From Epiperipatus broadwayi (taxonomy: Eukaryota; Onychophora; Udeonychophora; Euonychophora; Peripatidae), in the NCBI GenBank assembly GCA_028023455.1, contig JAQFVV010012402.1, forward strand, positions 16,058,935 through 16,122,934: DNA of 64,000 nt, given 5' to 3'. Position numbers and translations under genes: made by a program. The notes under the pieces were generated by a model. It searched no databases. It was not told the origin of the DNA and was given only the letters and a program-made list of their open reading frames with translations. The stretch's first letter is position 1; each line of letters begins with the position of its first letter. Shown piece after piece: positions 37,546 to 46,500 of this stretch.

Positions 37546-37693
37546 CTGTTAGTAATATCACAGCAAACAGGTTAGTATATGCACAAACTGTTAGTAATAT
37601 CACAGTAAACAAATGTTAGTAATATCACAGCAAACAGGTTAGTATATGCACTAACTGTTAGTAATATCACAGCAAACAGGTTAGTATATACAC
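37546..37693 (-). repeat. Minisatellite inside the family P left arm
   Basis: About 3.5 units of CTGTTAGTAATATCACAGCA followed by AACAGGTTAGTATATGCAC. The right arm has only two copies (about 38695-38780), so the arms differ in repeat number. Confidence 0.8.
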
Positions 37694-37737
37694 AATGTTT
37701 TGAGAGGTATTTTTCTCCCCTCTTCTTCAGGTGTTGC
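37688..37737 (-). ncRNA. Hammerhead-like core, Penelope left arm
   Basis: Minus strand: CAACAC, CTGAAGA, AGAGG...CCTCT (5-bp stem II), CAAAACATT, GTGTATAT. Compared with the mirror arm, both CpG sites of an inferred CTCGAAACGTTG have decayed to CA here and to TG there. The ancestral core therefore had GAAA and a GUU triplet. Confidence 0.5.
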
Positions 37738-37978
37738 TGGCCTGACCAGTGACAGTACTAGCATTGGATTCGAATCTGGGTCCTTAGATTCTTGATAATT
37801 GAACTTTAAGGTAATGCTCTAACCAACTAAGCCATCCTGCCAAAGGCAACAGTATATAGTAATTTCATATACTTATCTATGAGGTTCCTCCTGATTTCTC
37901 CATTTTTCCTCAGAGCAAAGTTGATTAGTGGTTTCCATACATTATGTATAGTCACACTAGGTTGGCTTATGGGATTTT

Positions 37979-38455
37979 CAAAAAGAACCATCAAGAGAAA
38001 GGACAATTATTGGTACTGTAGTGTATCCATACATTCCAAAAATAGCAGACAAATTAAGGAAAATCTCAATCAGTATAACATCAGAACAGCTTTCCAGAGC
38101 TATACCACACTATGAGGAATTCTAACACCTACAAAGCCTAAACTTGAAATGCTGCAAAGAAAAAAACTGCATCTATGAAATACCATGTGAATGTGGAAGA
38201 ACATATATTGGTAAAACCAGCCATCCCATTCAAAAGTGCTTGCAAGAACATAAACTAATGATTAGAAGAGGAAAAACAGATGTATCTAAGGTAGCAGATC
38301 ATGTATGGACCAATGAACATACGTTTGATTGGGAAAATACAAAAATATTGGACAAAGAAGAAAAGGTACACAGAAGAAAATTTAAAGAAGCTGCTCACAT
38401 GACAATGGCAAAAAATTCCATAAGTCAACCTAGTGTGACTATACATAATGTATAG
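37979..38455 (+). pseudogene. Penelope-like GIY-YIG endonuclease, 3' part of ORF
   Basis: The open frame 38144-38455 reads CIYEIPCECGRTYIGKTSHP, then EHKLMIRRGKTDVSKVADHV, HTFDWENTKILD and RRKFKEAAHM. This matches the order of the GIY-YIG domain at the C-terminus of Penelope-like proteins: cysteines and YEIPC, YIG, EH, a downstream H, W and an E-A block. The usual arginine after YIG is not obvious. Upstream, in another frame, SRQIKENLNQYNIRTAFQSY matches the linker between RT and endonuclease. A TGA at about 38113 (likely from CGA) and a frameshift near 38130-38145 break the ORF. The last 14 or so codons lie in the inverted arm. Confidence 0.85.
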
Positions 38456-38567
38456 AAACCACTAATCAACTTTGCTCTGAGGAAAAAGTGGAGAAATCAG
38501 GAGGAACCTCATAGATAAGAATATGAAATTACTACATACTGTTGCCTTTGGCAGGATGGCTCAATTG

Positions 38568-38650
38568 GTTAGAGCGTTACCTTAAAGTTCAATTATCAAG
38601 AATCTAAGGACCCAGATTCAAATCCCATGCTAGTACTGTCACTGGCCAGG
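38568..38650 (+). other. tRNA-like domain of family P
   Basis: GGATGGCTCAATTGGTTAGA resembles a box A with D-loop, and GATTCAAATCCC a box B, spaced about 50 bp. The mirror copy is at about 37765-37845 on the minus strand; further copies lie in 29755-30443. It is probably an internal pol III promoter, not a functional tRNA. Confidence 0.6.
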
Positions 38651-38654
38651 CCAG

Positions 38655-38703
38655 CAATACCTGAAGAAGAGGGGAGAAAAATACCTCTTGAAATGTTGTG
38701 TAT
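38655..38703 (+). ncRNA. Hammerhead-like core, Penelope right arm
   Basis: CAATAC (stem I 5'), CTGAAGA (38661-38667), stem II AGAGG (38668-38672) with CCTCT (38684-38688), an extra T, GAAA (38690-38693), TGTT, then GTGTAT (stem I 3'). Stem I pairs four bases. The GUU triplet would be the cleavage site. The unpaired base before GAAA makes the fold imperfect. Confidence 0.5.
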
Positions 38704-38888
38704 ATACTAACCTGTTTGCTGCGATATTACTAACAGTTGGTGCATATACTAACCTGTTTGCTGTGATATTACTAATAGTTGAGTGCATTTGGAATATTTA
38801 ACTAAAAATTAAACTTTTCTAAAGACATTCAACACACATATTAAATGATGGAAATAATCCAATATAAAAATACAGATTGATTATATAT

Positions 38889-38975
38889 GTATGTGGGAAC
38901 ATGTGTGTGGTCATGCATATCAGTGATATGAGATAGTGTGGATGAAAGTCTGAATTCAAATCCCCTGTATTTAAA
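38889..38975 (+). repeat. Family Q element, right remnant
   Basis: ATGTGTGTGGTCATGCATAT, then GAATTCAAATCCCC (box B-like). It continues the element cut at 37400. Confidence 0.65.
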
Positions 38976-39809
38976 ATTTTAAATAGTCAATTCTTCTTAT
39001 TAAATTATTTTACAATATTTTCATTTTATTTATATGGATTTGAAAAGAATTGGGGAAGTGTGGAGGTGTTTATTATATCGATTTTCATTTTCTTTCATTT
39101 CTTTATACATCACCTTATCTCCGTTGAAAATTGTTGTTAATCTTTTAGATATGCTGTCTTGAACAATCTTATGATAGCATTTTATTTTTGTGTTTTTTTT
39201 TTTTTTTAGTTTTAGCAAATAAAACTTTATTTTCCATGTTAAAAATTTATATTTTTCATAGTATTAATAAAAAGTGCATTTCCAAAACCAAAGCAATCTT
39301 AAAAATGATGTATCAACGTCACTAATAAATCAAGAATGTGACATAAATAATGAAACCAAAAGGTTTTTCTTCAGCCTACTAGACTATAAAATTTTTTTTT
39401 CAATGAATATTAAATAATTCCACATCAATTTTCTTTAGCAAGATATAAACAATAAAGAATACATTCAAGTGATCATATAATTGTTGAAATATAAAAATTC
39501 AACTTAAAATTGTAATAAATAATAATAACAGCCACAATATTTTTACTGTTTTTTTCTTTCCTGCTAATTACTTTTAGTTTCATTCTGTTACTATTTACTT
39601 AAGTTATTAAAACAAATAAAATCTGAATGTTAACATCATATACTTATCAATAAATAAAAAATGCACTATCCACCCCCTAAATATTTAATTTTCAAAAACA
39701 TAAACAAATCAATAAAAAATTATATGAAAATTTATGATTTTCAATATCAAGATTTCAATGTATGCTATGTCTGTGCTAGTAATAATGACACTTTTTAAAT
39801 ATAATGTTA
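38976..39809. other. AT-rich DNA, no gene seen
   Basis: Poly-A/T runs and a minus frame (39030-39218) without domains. Confidence 0.5.
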
Positions 39810-39820
39810 AACCTAACTCT

Positions 39821-39892
39821 AGTCAAGCAAGCAGTTGTCCCGGGATAGCGGGTTCGCTTCCCGACTGATACTATAACACATGAGAAAAAAAC
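39821..39892 (+). mobile_element. tRNA-derived SINE, copy 3, internally deleted
   Basis: Starts AGTCAAGCA and jumps directly to AGCAGTTGTCCCGGG, losing box A between two CAAGCA motifs. It keeps B box GGGTTCGCTTCCC and tail GAGAAAAAAAC. A perfect 11-bp duplication AACCTAACTCT flanks it (39810-39820 and 39893-39903). Confidence 0.85.
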
Positions 39893-40340
39893 AACCTAAC
39901 TCTTGACTTCAAATTCCACCCCCTTGACTTTATTTTACTTTTGTTTGAATGACACTAATATCTAACTAATTTAGTTCCAATTAATATGCCAATCAAGAGA
40001 TATTTTAGTTAACGTTTTGGCATCACATAACTAAATGACTGTCAAAGAAACATTTTAAAATAGCCTAAAATGTGATACTCTATGCATAGTTGCAAACAAT
40101 TGCAGTACTAAAAAAGTAAAACGAAGCAGTTTGTGGGTGAATTATTTAGCCAGGTTAATGGCAAAAAAATTCTACTAACATTTCTTTTAAATTTTTAACC
40201 AAAAAGAGTTTTGTAAATAAAAATCACACAAAAAAATATCATCAACAATAACGTCCCAAAGGTCAATTAGGTAATCAAACAATAATTTCTATAGAAAAGA
40301 CTGTACATAAAACAACAAATTATAAACAAACTATCAAGTT

Positions 40341-40442
40341 GTCTTGCATTGGTGGTCGAGAGGTCAGCGCGACTGCCTTGCACTTGCAACTGCTCGGGTT
40401 GCGGGTTCGTGTCCCAGCCGATGCTATGACACTTAAAAAAAA
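40341..40442 (+). mobile_element. tRNA-derived SINE, copy 4
   Basis: GCATTGGTGGTCGAGAGGTC, ACTGCCTTGCACTTGCAACT, B box GGGTTCGTGTCCC, GATGCTATGACACTTAAAAA. A perfect 13-bp duplication AAACTATCAAGTT flanks it (40328-40340 and 40443-40455). Confidence 0.9.
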
Positions 40443-41214
40443 AAACTATCAAGTTATTAGTTGTAACTAAATCCCAAAGAATGAATTTTTTTTTCTGTAA
40501 TTTTTAAAATCGTATTTTATTTTGTTTTATTTTTCTGCGTTTTAAATCATTTATAATTGTTTTTTTTTTTTAAAAAAAAAAAAAAATAAAGATGTATGTT
40601 TTTTGAATATATATTAACTAATATATATTATTTGTCGCTCAAAACAAGTCTCTTCAATAGTTTCTCACAGACGACCAATGCAGTTGTTATCAGATGTGCC
40701 TATTAGAGTTTGAGCGTTTTTCCATTCTTGTTTTCGCTCACTAAAATAGCAAGAGAGCCATTTACCGACCAATGTTAGATAGAGTGATAGGTTTGCTGTG
40801 GGCGGGCTACCTAAAAAAAAAATTTAAGCTTCTTGAAAACAAATTTATTTGGCTTGAACCCTGGTTGTAGGCTTGGTGGGTGAATGTGCTACCTCTGCAT
40901 TATAAAACAATTTTAAATAATTTTAAAAGGAGCAGTTTTTAAGGTTTGTCTCAAGCTACAAAATTGATTGGCTAGGCCCTGACCCAGCAATTAATATAAT
41001 TTGTAAAATCATTTTTTTTTTTCCATTTTATTACATTTACTAAATATAAATGTATTAAATGTTAGTTTCATTTTTGCTATATAAATTTTTTTTCAAATCT
41101 TTGTCCTAAATATTATCATATGTAATATATATAAAAGTTTACATGCTAAATTGTAAAAGGGTTATGTATCGTAAGCATATACAGTATTGACAACCAAATG
41201 AAATTGGAATGCCG

Positions 41215-41364
41215 AAATTCCCGCCCACAACTACGCATTCAGCAGTTCACATTACCGGAAATAAAAAAATAGAAGCCATGTTGACAATGTAGCAGTGGTT
41301 GTTATGTTTAACGTAAGGAAAAGGCTTATCCTCGAGTTTTCTAATTAAAGTCGAGACATCAGAG
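41215..41364 (+). promoter_or_regulatory. Candidate host promoter and 5' exon
   Basis: A patch richer in GC and CpG than its surroundings. It contains a GC box CCGCCC (41221), an ETS/GABP-type site ACCGGAA (41254-41260), and a YY1-type site GCCATGTT (41275-41282). The sequence AGAG|GTAAGA at 41361-41370 looks like a splice donor, giving a possible non-coding first exon from about 41270 to 41364. The ETS plus YY1 arrangement is typical of animal housekeeping promoters. No downstream coding exon was recognised in the window. Confidence 0.4.
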
Positions 41365-41919
41365 GTAAGATTCTTTTACCGTTGTTTTAATAGTTCTAAT
41401 TATTTTTTGCGGATTAAATATCAAAAATTTGTTGAGAGATGGTGTTTGTAAAGTTTGCAAACTATTATTTTCATCTAATGTGTATTGTTTATTAGGATTA
41501 TATTTGATGTTGACATCTTCTTGTTTTTGACTAATTATTATTTTTTGTTTCATTTATTTCAAATGGCGGAAAACTTTGATTATTGTTATCCATCTCGAAA
41601 TATTGAAATCTATGCTTTATTGCAATATAATAACCTTTATTAATGTGTTTTTTTTTTTTAAAGTGCAAAAAAGAGATATTCATAGATGGAAAACAATGGC
41701 AAAGGCTATGATCAAGTAATTTTCTTATCAAATTATCTAAGTTGCTATTGAATTTTGAAGTCCGCAAACTGTCTTTTCGGCCTCTCATTTGCACAGACAT
41801 ATATACTGTATTAAATTTAGAAAAAAAAATCTACCCTACAATTTATGTGCCATAAACTTTTTTTTTTTTTTAGCTGCGGCAATTCAGTTCTTTTTATTCT
41901 ATATTGACAGCTAAACTGC

Positions 41920-41991
41920 CACGTGATAGTAATTGGAATTTTTGACCGCTGTTTCGCGATGGCTTTATTTGATGAATGACGATCACGTGAT
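41920..41991. promoter_or_regulatory. Two E-boxes (CACGTG)
   Basis: CACGTG at 41920-41925, and inside the palindrome ATCACGTGAT at 41982-41991, about 600 bp from the promoter-like patch. They lie in another small CpG-bearing stretch (TTTCGCGATGG). They could bind USF/TFEB-like factors or be chance. Confidence 0.3.
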
Positions 41992-43589
41992 GAAAATAAC
42001 CTATGAGAAAAAAGTTCATGAGATCAACCACTTAAACAAAAATATTGTATCAAATTATGAGTCAAACTAATGGCGATAAATATTAATAGCCTTGTTTAAT
42101 TTAATTTTATTTATTATTGACATTATCATTGATTTAACTTTTATATAATTCACCAAAAAAATTAAAGTGTTTATTGTTTCGATTTAATAAAATGGTGCTA
42201 AAATTAAATGAAATTATGCCAAAAAAGTTTTTTGTTTTAACTTTATTGTATGAATTGTTTACCTAAAATTACATAAAATAAAATTGTTACGAACCAAGTA
42301 AATGACTTGGATTAATTATTTATTAGTTATTGCAAGTTTCAAAATTTTTAAATCTGTATCTTGATGCAGATGTATCAAAAGAAGCTAGGATTTTTGCCCC
42401 TTATTTTGATTTTGTTGGGAAAAAAAGCTTAAGTGCTTGTGATACGATTAAAACATATGTAGCATCTTAAGAACAAAGTGAAGATTACAAGAATTGTTAT
42501 TCTGCTGTTAGGAGCAAGTCTTTTCTTGACACTTATTAATACCGTAAGAGAGGAAAAATTAAATTGTGTAATTGTTAGATAATGTTTCTGTAAGTTTAAG
42601 TGAAATAGTGAACGATTATTCATCTTTTTTACATCAATCATATATATGGTATCTAAAGTTGTAAAATTATTTTTTGAGTTAGGAAACTATGGGAAGAATC
42701 TTAAATTTGATTTTAATGATGAAATCCAAATAAATGAAACTCTTGGTATCATTATTTAATTTTTTTTTATATCCCATGCAGCATTAATATGTATAACATA
42801 TCCCAATATTTATTTTTTCTGAAAATAATGTTGTTGTTTTTTTTTTTGTATTTGGCATATTCTCATTAGAAGATAAATTATGTATGGGGGTGGTTAATAA
42901 AAAATAGTATTTGTATAGAGTTTTCAAAGAATTTGTGAATAATATTGATTAAATTCTGGAGATAGTAAAGTGAAATTTTCCAAATCCATTTGATGAAAAA
43001 TTAATACTTTTTTTGAAAAACTTATGAGAATTTAACAATAGTTGTATAAAATTTTATATATGGAAAGAAGTATTTTAACTAGGAAAATTTTGATATGTAT
43101 AAATAAATAGAATCTTGCAGTGTTTTAATAGAAGATAATAATTATCATTGAATGCTATATTTTAATACATTAGCAGAAAGATGAAAAAGAAAATCTAGAA
43201 ATTTATAAGGTAATCTTGTGAACATGAAAAGGATGTTTTTACCTGTTATAATTCTCCACAAACATGATTCCTCTTTATTATTAAGTAATATGCATTAAAT
43301 TGTAAATCATGATTTTCAACAATTACAATTTCACTGATGATGATTCCAAGTTTAATACACTTTCTCCTATCTCTTGTCTCACAACACTCCAGCAAATTTT
43401 TCTTATCCATCTCATGTGATCTCATTCTACATCTTTTACAATGCCTTAAAAACTAATTTAAATGTCAGCTGTCCAGCTATTGTTATTTCAGCTAGCAGTA
43501 TGCCCACCTCATCTCCATTTCAGTGTCTTAATTCTTTCACTGATGTTATGACAAGTGTTATCTTACTTATGTATTTTAGTCTGTTCTTG
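41992..43589. other. AT-rich DNA, no gene seen
   Basis: No frame or repeat could be supported. The frames at 42429-42641 minus and 43374-43610 plus are featureless. Confidence 0.45.
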
Positions 43590-44990
43590 TTACTTCAGAT
43601 ACATAAGTAAGAAATGGGAAAACATCTATTAAAATCTTTTTTTCAAACTTAGATATATTTCCTTTTAATATTAAGGTATTTCTACTAAAAGGAGTATTTG
43701 AGTTTAATTTTATGATTAATTTCATCCATTATGTTTCCATCAGTATTAATCTGACCAAGATATTTATAAGTGCTAACTTCTTTTAATTCATGATTATCCT
43801 TCTTTATATTCTTATGATAAAATCTACTGAGTATTATTTTAGTCTTTCTAGTATTTATTTTTAATTCTATTTTCTTACCTTCATCTGATGACTTGCAATA
43901 TTTTCTGAAGCTCTGAAACATTATTTTCAAAAACAACATCCATAAAATCTAGATAACTTAAATAATCTCCATTTACTGTTTACTGTCTTAATTTCCTATT
44001 CTAGTCCACAAAATATTGTAAAGCTGCCATAAAATTTTTTGGAGATATCAAATCATCCTATTATACAGCCTTATCAATATTAATCGAAGTATCATTATTA
44101 AATCTAATGTCTGCTGTTATATTTTTATAAATATTCTTCAGAATATTATAATATTCCAGGTCTATATCTTAATGTACTAATATTTTATTCAATGTAAAAA
44201 TGCTTATAGAATCAAATGCCTTTTCATAATCTGCTATCACAAAATGTAATGGCCGCCACACTCATTTCCTTTCTATGCTTTCTCTCAATATTTGGATGTA
44301 GTCCACTATGCTAAAACACTTTTAAATTCAACTAGTTCTTTTGGTTAGTTAGAATTCAGAGTTCACTATAGACAAATTGTAATTATTTTGATAAAGATTT
44401 TTTATTAAACTGACAGAAAACTGATAGGTCTGAAATTTCTAATGATCTTCTTTTATCACATTTCTTAAATGTCAATATTACTACTACATTCTTAATATCA
44501 TTTGGTACATCTTTATCATTTAGACATTTGGTATATAACTTTGCCAACAATTTTTCCATTTTTTCCCCTTACTTCTTTTAAATTACACCAATAATAATTC
44601 CATCATTTTCTGGAGTTTTTTTTCTTCATAGATTTAATTGTATGTCGCACTTCTTCCTTTGAATGCTGAACAATCATAATGTACTAATTGTAGGGGATAT
44701 TATATTATCTTCTTCATTATTATTATTATTATTATATAATCCTATATTTTATTTCATATCATTTTTTTTTTTTAGTAAATTGTTCCATCTTTTTTTTTTT
44801 TTTATTGCTGAAAGAACTTTCCTTCCAGTTCCAAAATGTTATTTTACACTTTTGAAATTTATTTTCTTCTATAGCTTTTCTTGCCAATTCCTAATTATAT
44901 TTTCTTATTATCATTTTATATCTAAATATATGTATATTGTCTATACTAAATTTAATATAATTTGATAATATTTGAACTCAGACTTTCAAA
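43590..44990 (-). pseudogene. LINE family 2 reverse transcriptase, decayed
   Basis: Read on the minus strand, the RT blocks appear in order: IADYEKAFDSISIFTLNKIL (F/Y-x-D-x-x-KAF catalytic block) near 44160-44240, then a degenerate FADD box SYLDFMDVVFENN near 43935-43965, then 43685-43939 with IKLKINTRKTKIILSRF-like and VSTYKYLGQINTDGNIMDEI. The last block is typical of APE-type LINEs with the YKYLG motif. Many stops. The matching endonuclease part lies upstream at 45720-46500, beyond an insertion. Confidence 0.8.
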
Positions 44991-45000
44991 CTCCCTGCAG

Positions 45001-45245
45001 TTATCCACTCCAGCAGCCACCTTTTATTTCTACTTAACTACAAAACTGACAAAGGCTACAAGCTAGAAACTAGTCTCTGGGGATATTGGATGAGTAGGCA
45101 CTAGATGGGATTTTATGCACAAGCCTTCTGGCATCCATTGATTACTCAGGCTGGCACTGAGTGGCACTACTGTATGGAGAGTTTTGCCTGTTTTAATAAC
45201 AGTTATGTGCAAGCATAGGAAATGGTGATCATGTGATATTTAGTG
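45001..45245 (+). mobile_element. Family R element, partial copy
   Basis: GAAACTAGTC (45066-45075), CTGGGGATATTGGATGAGTA, CACTAGATGGGATTTTATGC, TGGAGAGTTTTGCC, ending GATCATGTGATATTTA. It carries a damaged hammerhead (CTGAC at 45046 in place of CTGATGA). Together with the next copy it interrupts LINE family 2. Confidence 0.75.
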
Positions 45246-45249
45246 GTTT

Positions 45250-45715
45250 AACACCAATCCTGCCTGATAGGATAGTGGTGGCTATGGTTATTAAAGAACC
45301 AAAGACACCAAAATGTATGGATATTGAACTGAGTTCAGACCCATATGACTATATAGGCTATTGATCTTAGATTGAAAATATTGTGTTTTCAATTTTATTC
45401 TCATAATTTTATAGTTAAGTAGGGATAAAAGGTGGCTGCTGAAGGATTGCATTAGATCCTAAGATCTAGGTGCAGTGCTCTCAGATCCAAGGCTCCTCAC
45501 TAATGAAAGCCACAAGACAGCAACTAGTCTGGGGATATTGGATGAGTAGGCACTAGATGGGGGATTTTATGCACAAGACTTCTGGCTTCCATTGATTACT
45601 CTGGCTGGTACTGAGTGGCACTACTGTATGGAGAGTTTTGTCTGTTTTGATAACAGTTATGTGCAAGCATAGGAAATAGTGATCATGTGATATTTAGTAG
45701 TTTAATATCAAATAT
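45250..45715 (+). mobile_element. Family R element, longer single-orientation copy
   Basis: In direct orientation to 45001-45245 and with the same outer end. It extends 5' of the ribozyme by over 200 bp (GTGTTTTCAATTTTATTC, AAAGGTGGCTGCTGAAGG, TTGCATTAGATCC), showing the upstream part of the family. The tandem direct arrangement differs from the inverted dimers elsewhere. Confidence 0.75.
45493..45535 (+). ncRNA. Hammerhead copy, family R, core mutated
   Basis: CTCCTCA, CTAATGA (core G changed to A), AAGCCACAAGACA, GCAA (in place of GAAA), CTAGTC, TGGGGA. Stem I is a full 6 bp. Two invariant core positions are lost, so it should be inactive. Confidence 0.6.
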
Positions 45716-45719
45716 TAGT

Positions 45720-46500
45720 AGTGTTTTTCTTAATAATTTTCATCTCTCTGGTTTTGCATTATCACATATTTCATGATCACCTTCTGTATTCAAACTATTA
45801 AGAACTTTACAATCTTAAAATGCATGTTTCTGTTAATCAAAGTATAATCTAATTCTACTGTATCTTCATTTGGACTCATCCATTTCTGTTTAGCATTTTT
45901 CTTAAAAGAAAGAATTCAACAATTTTTCTCTTTCTGCAAATTCCCTAAGTCTATGTTCTTTTTCATTTCTATCACTATAACCAAATTTACCCACAGAACT
46001 TTAATCTTTCAATTGGTTATCAATTCTGGCATTAAAGTCATTCATGGCAATTTAAAAATATCTGATCTAATCAAAAGCATTTGGTACATCTATATAAAAA
46101 TCCTCTACTTATTCATCACAATAAGAACTTTTGGGGCATAAACATGAATTATTTGCATTTGGTATCTTCCTTAATTTGAATATTTAATTTTGTCACTTTA
46201 TTTGATATCCATTAATTCCCACTCTTCTACTTTTTATTTATAGTGAATCCCACTTCACTTATGCTTCCAATATTTATGCCTTGTAATAAAATACATGTCC
46301 ACTTTTTAAATTAATTGTTTTTTTATTTTTGCTTCTAATTTCATCATGTCCAACAATGTTCCATTTATTATTAGACATTTCTTCCAACTTCATTCATTTG
46401 AAGGTGATCTGTAATTATGGGTATCTAAATAAAAAGTCAGCATTGAATGACAGGCATGGGATTTTTAATAATCTCTTTTGTCTTTAGCCTCAACCACTGA
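45720..46500 (-). pseudogene. LINE family 2 endonuclease, decayed
   Basis: Minus-strand fragments match the APE-type endonuclease of LINEs: SSYCDEEVEDFY-like, then AMNDFNARID (GDFNAKIG motif), then VGKFGYSDRNEKEHRLREFA near 45920-45990, and an MDESK...IRLYF segment (TWxSPNG..IDYI region). Stops and frameshifts throughout. With 43590-44990 it makes one LINE on the minus strand, split by the family R copies at 45001-45715. Confidence 0.75.

Larger units (their letters stand above)
37414..38875. mobile_element. Penelope-like element as inverted dimer
   Basis: Left arm about 37451-37978 is the reverse complement of right arm about 38413-38875. Between them, and running into the right arm, is a GIY-YIG coding remnant. 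Each arm holds the end of that ORF, a 3' UTR, a tRNA-like domain and a hammerhead-like core; the 3' ends face outward. A perfect 13-bp duplication ATTGATTATATAT flanks the unit (37401-37413 and 38876-38888), and the surrounding sequence is a family Q element. The left outer end extends about 38 bp further than the right. Penelope-like elements are known for inverted or direct terminal repeats (pLTRs) and hammerheads. The reverse transcriptase domain is missing. Confidence 0.85.

Noticed and set aside
41359-41800. Overlapping minus-strand frames next to the promoter-like patch as a first coding exon
   Set aside because: Low-complexity lysine/asparagine-rich translation with no domain; strand opposite to the candidate donor.
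43336-43375. CTGATGA at about 43336 as a hammerhead
   Set aside because: No GAAA box or paired stem follows; chance heptamer.
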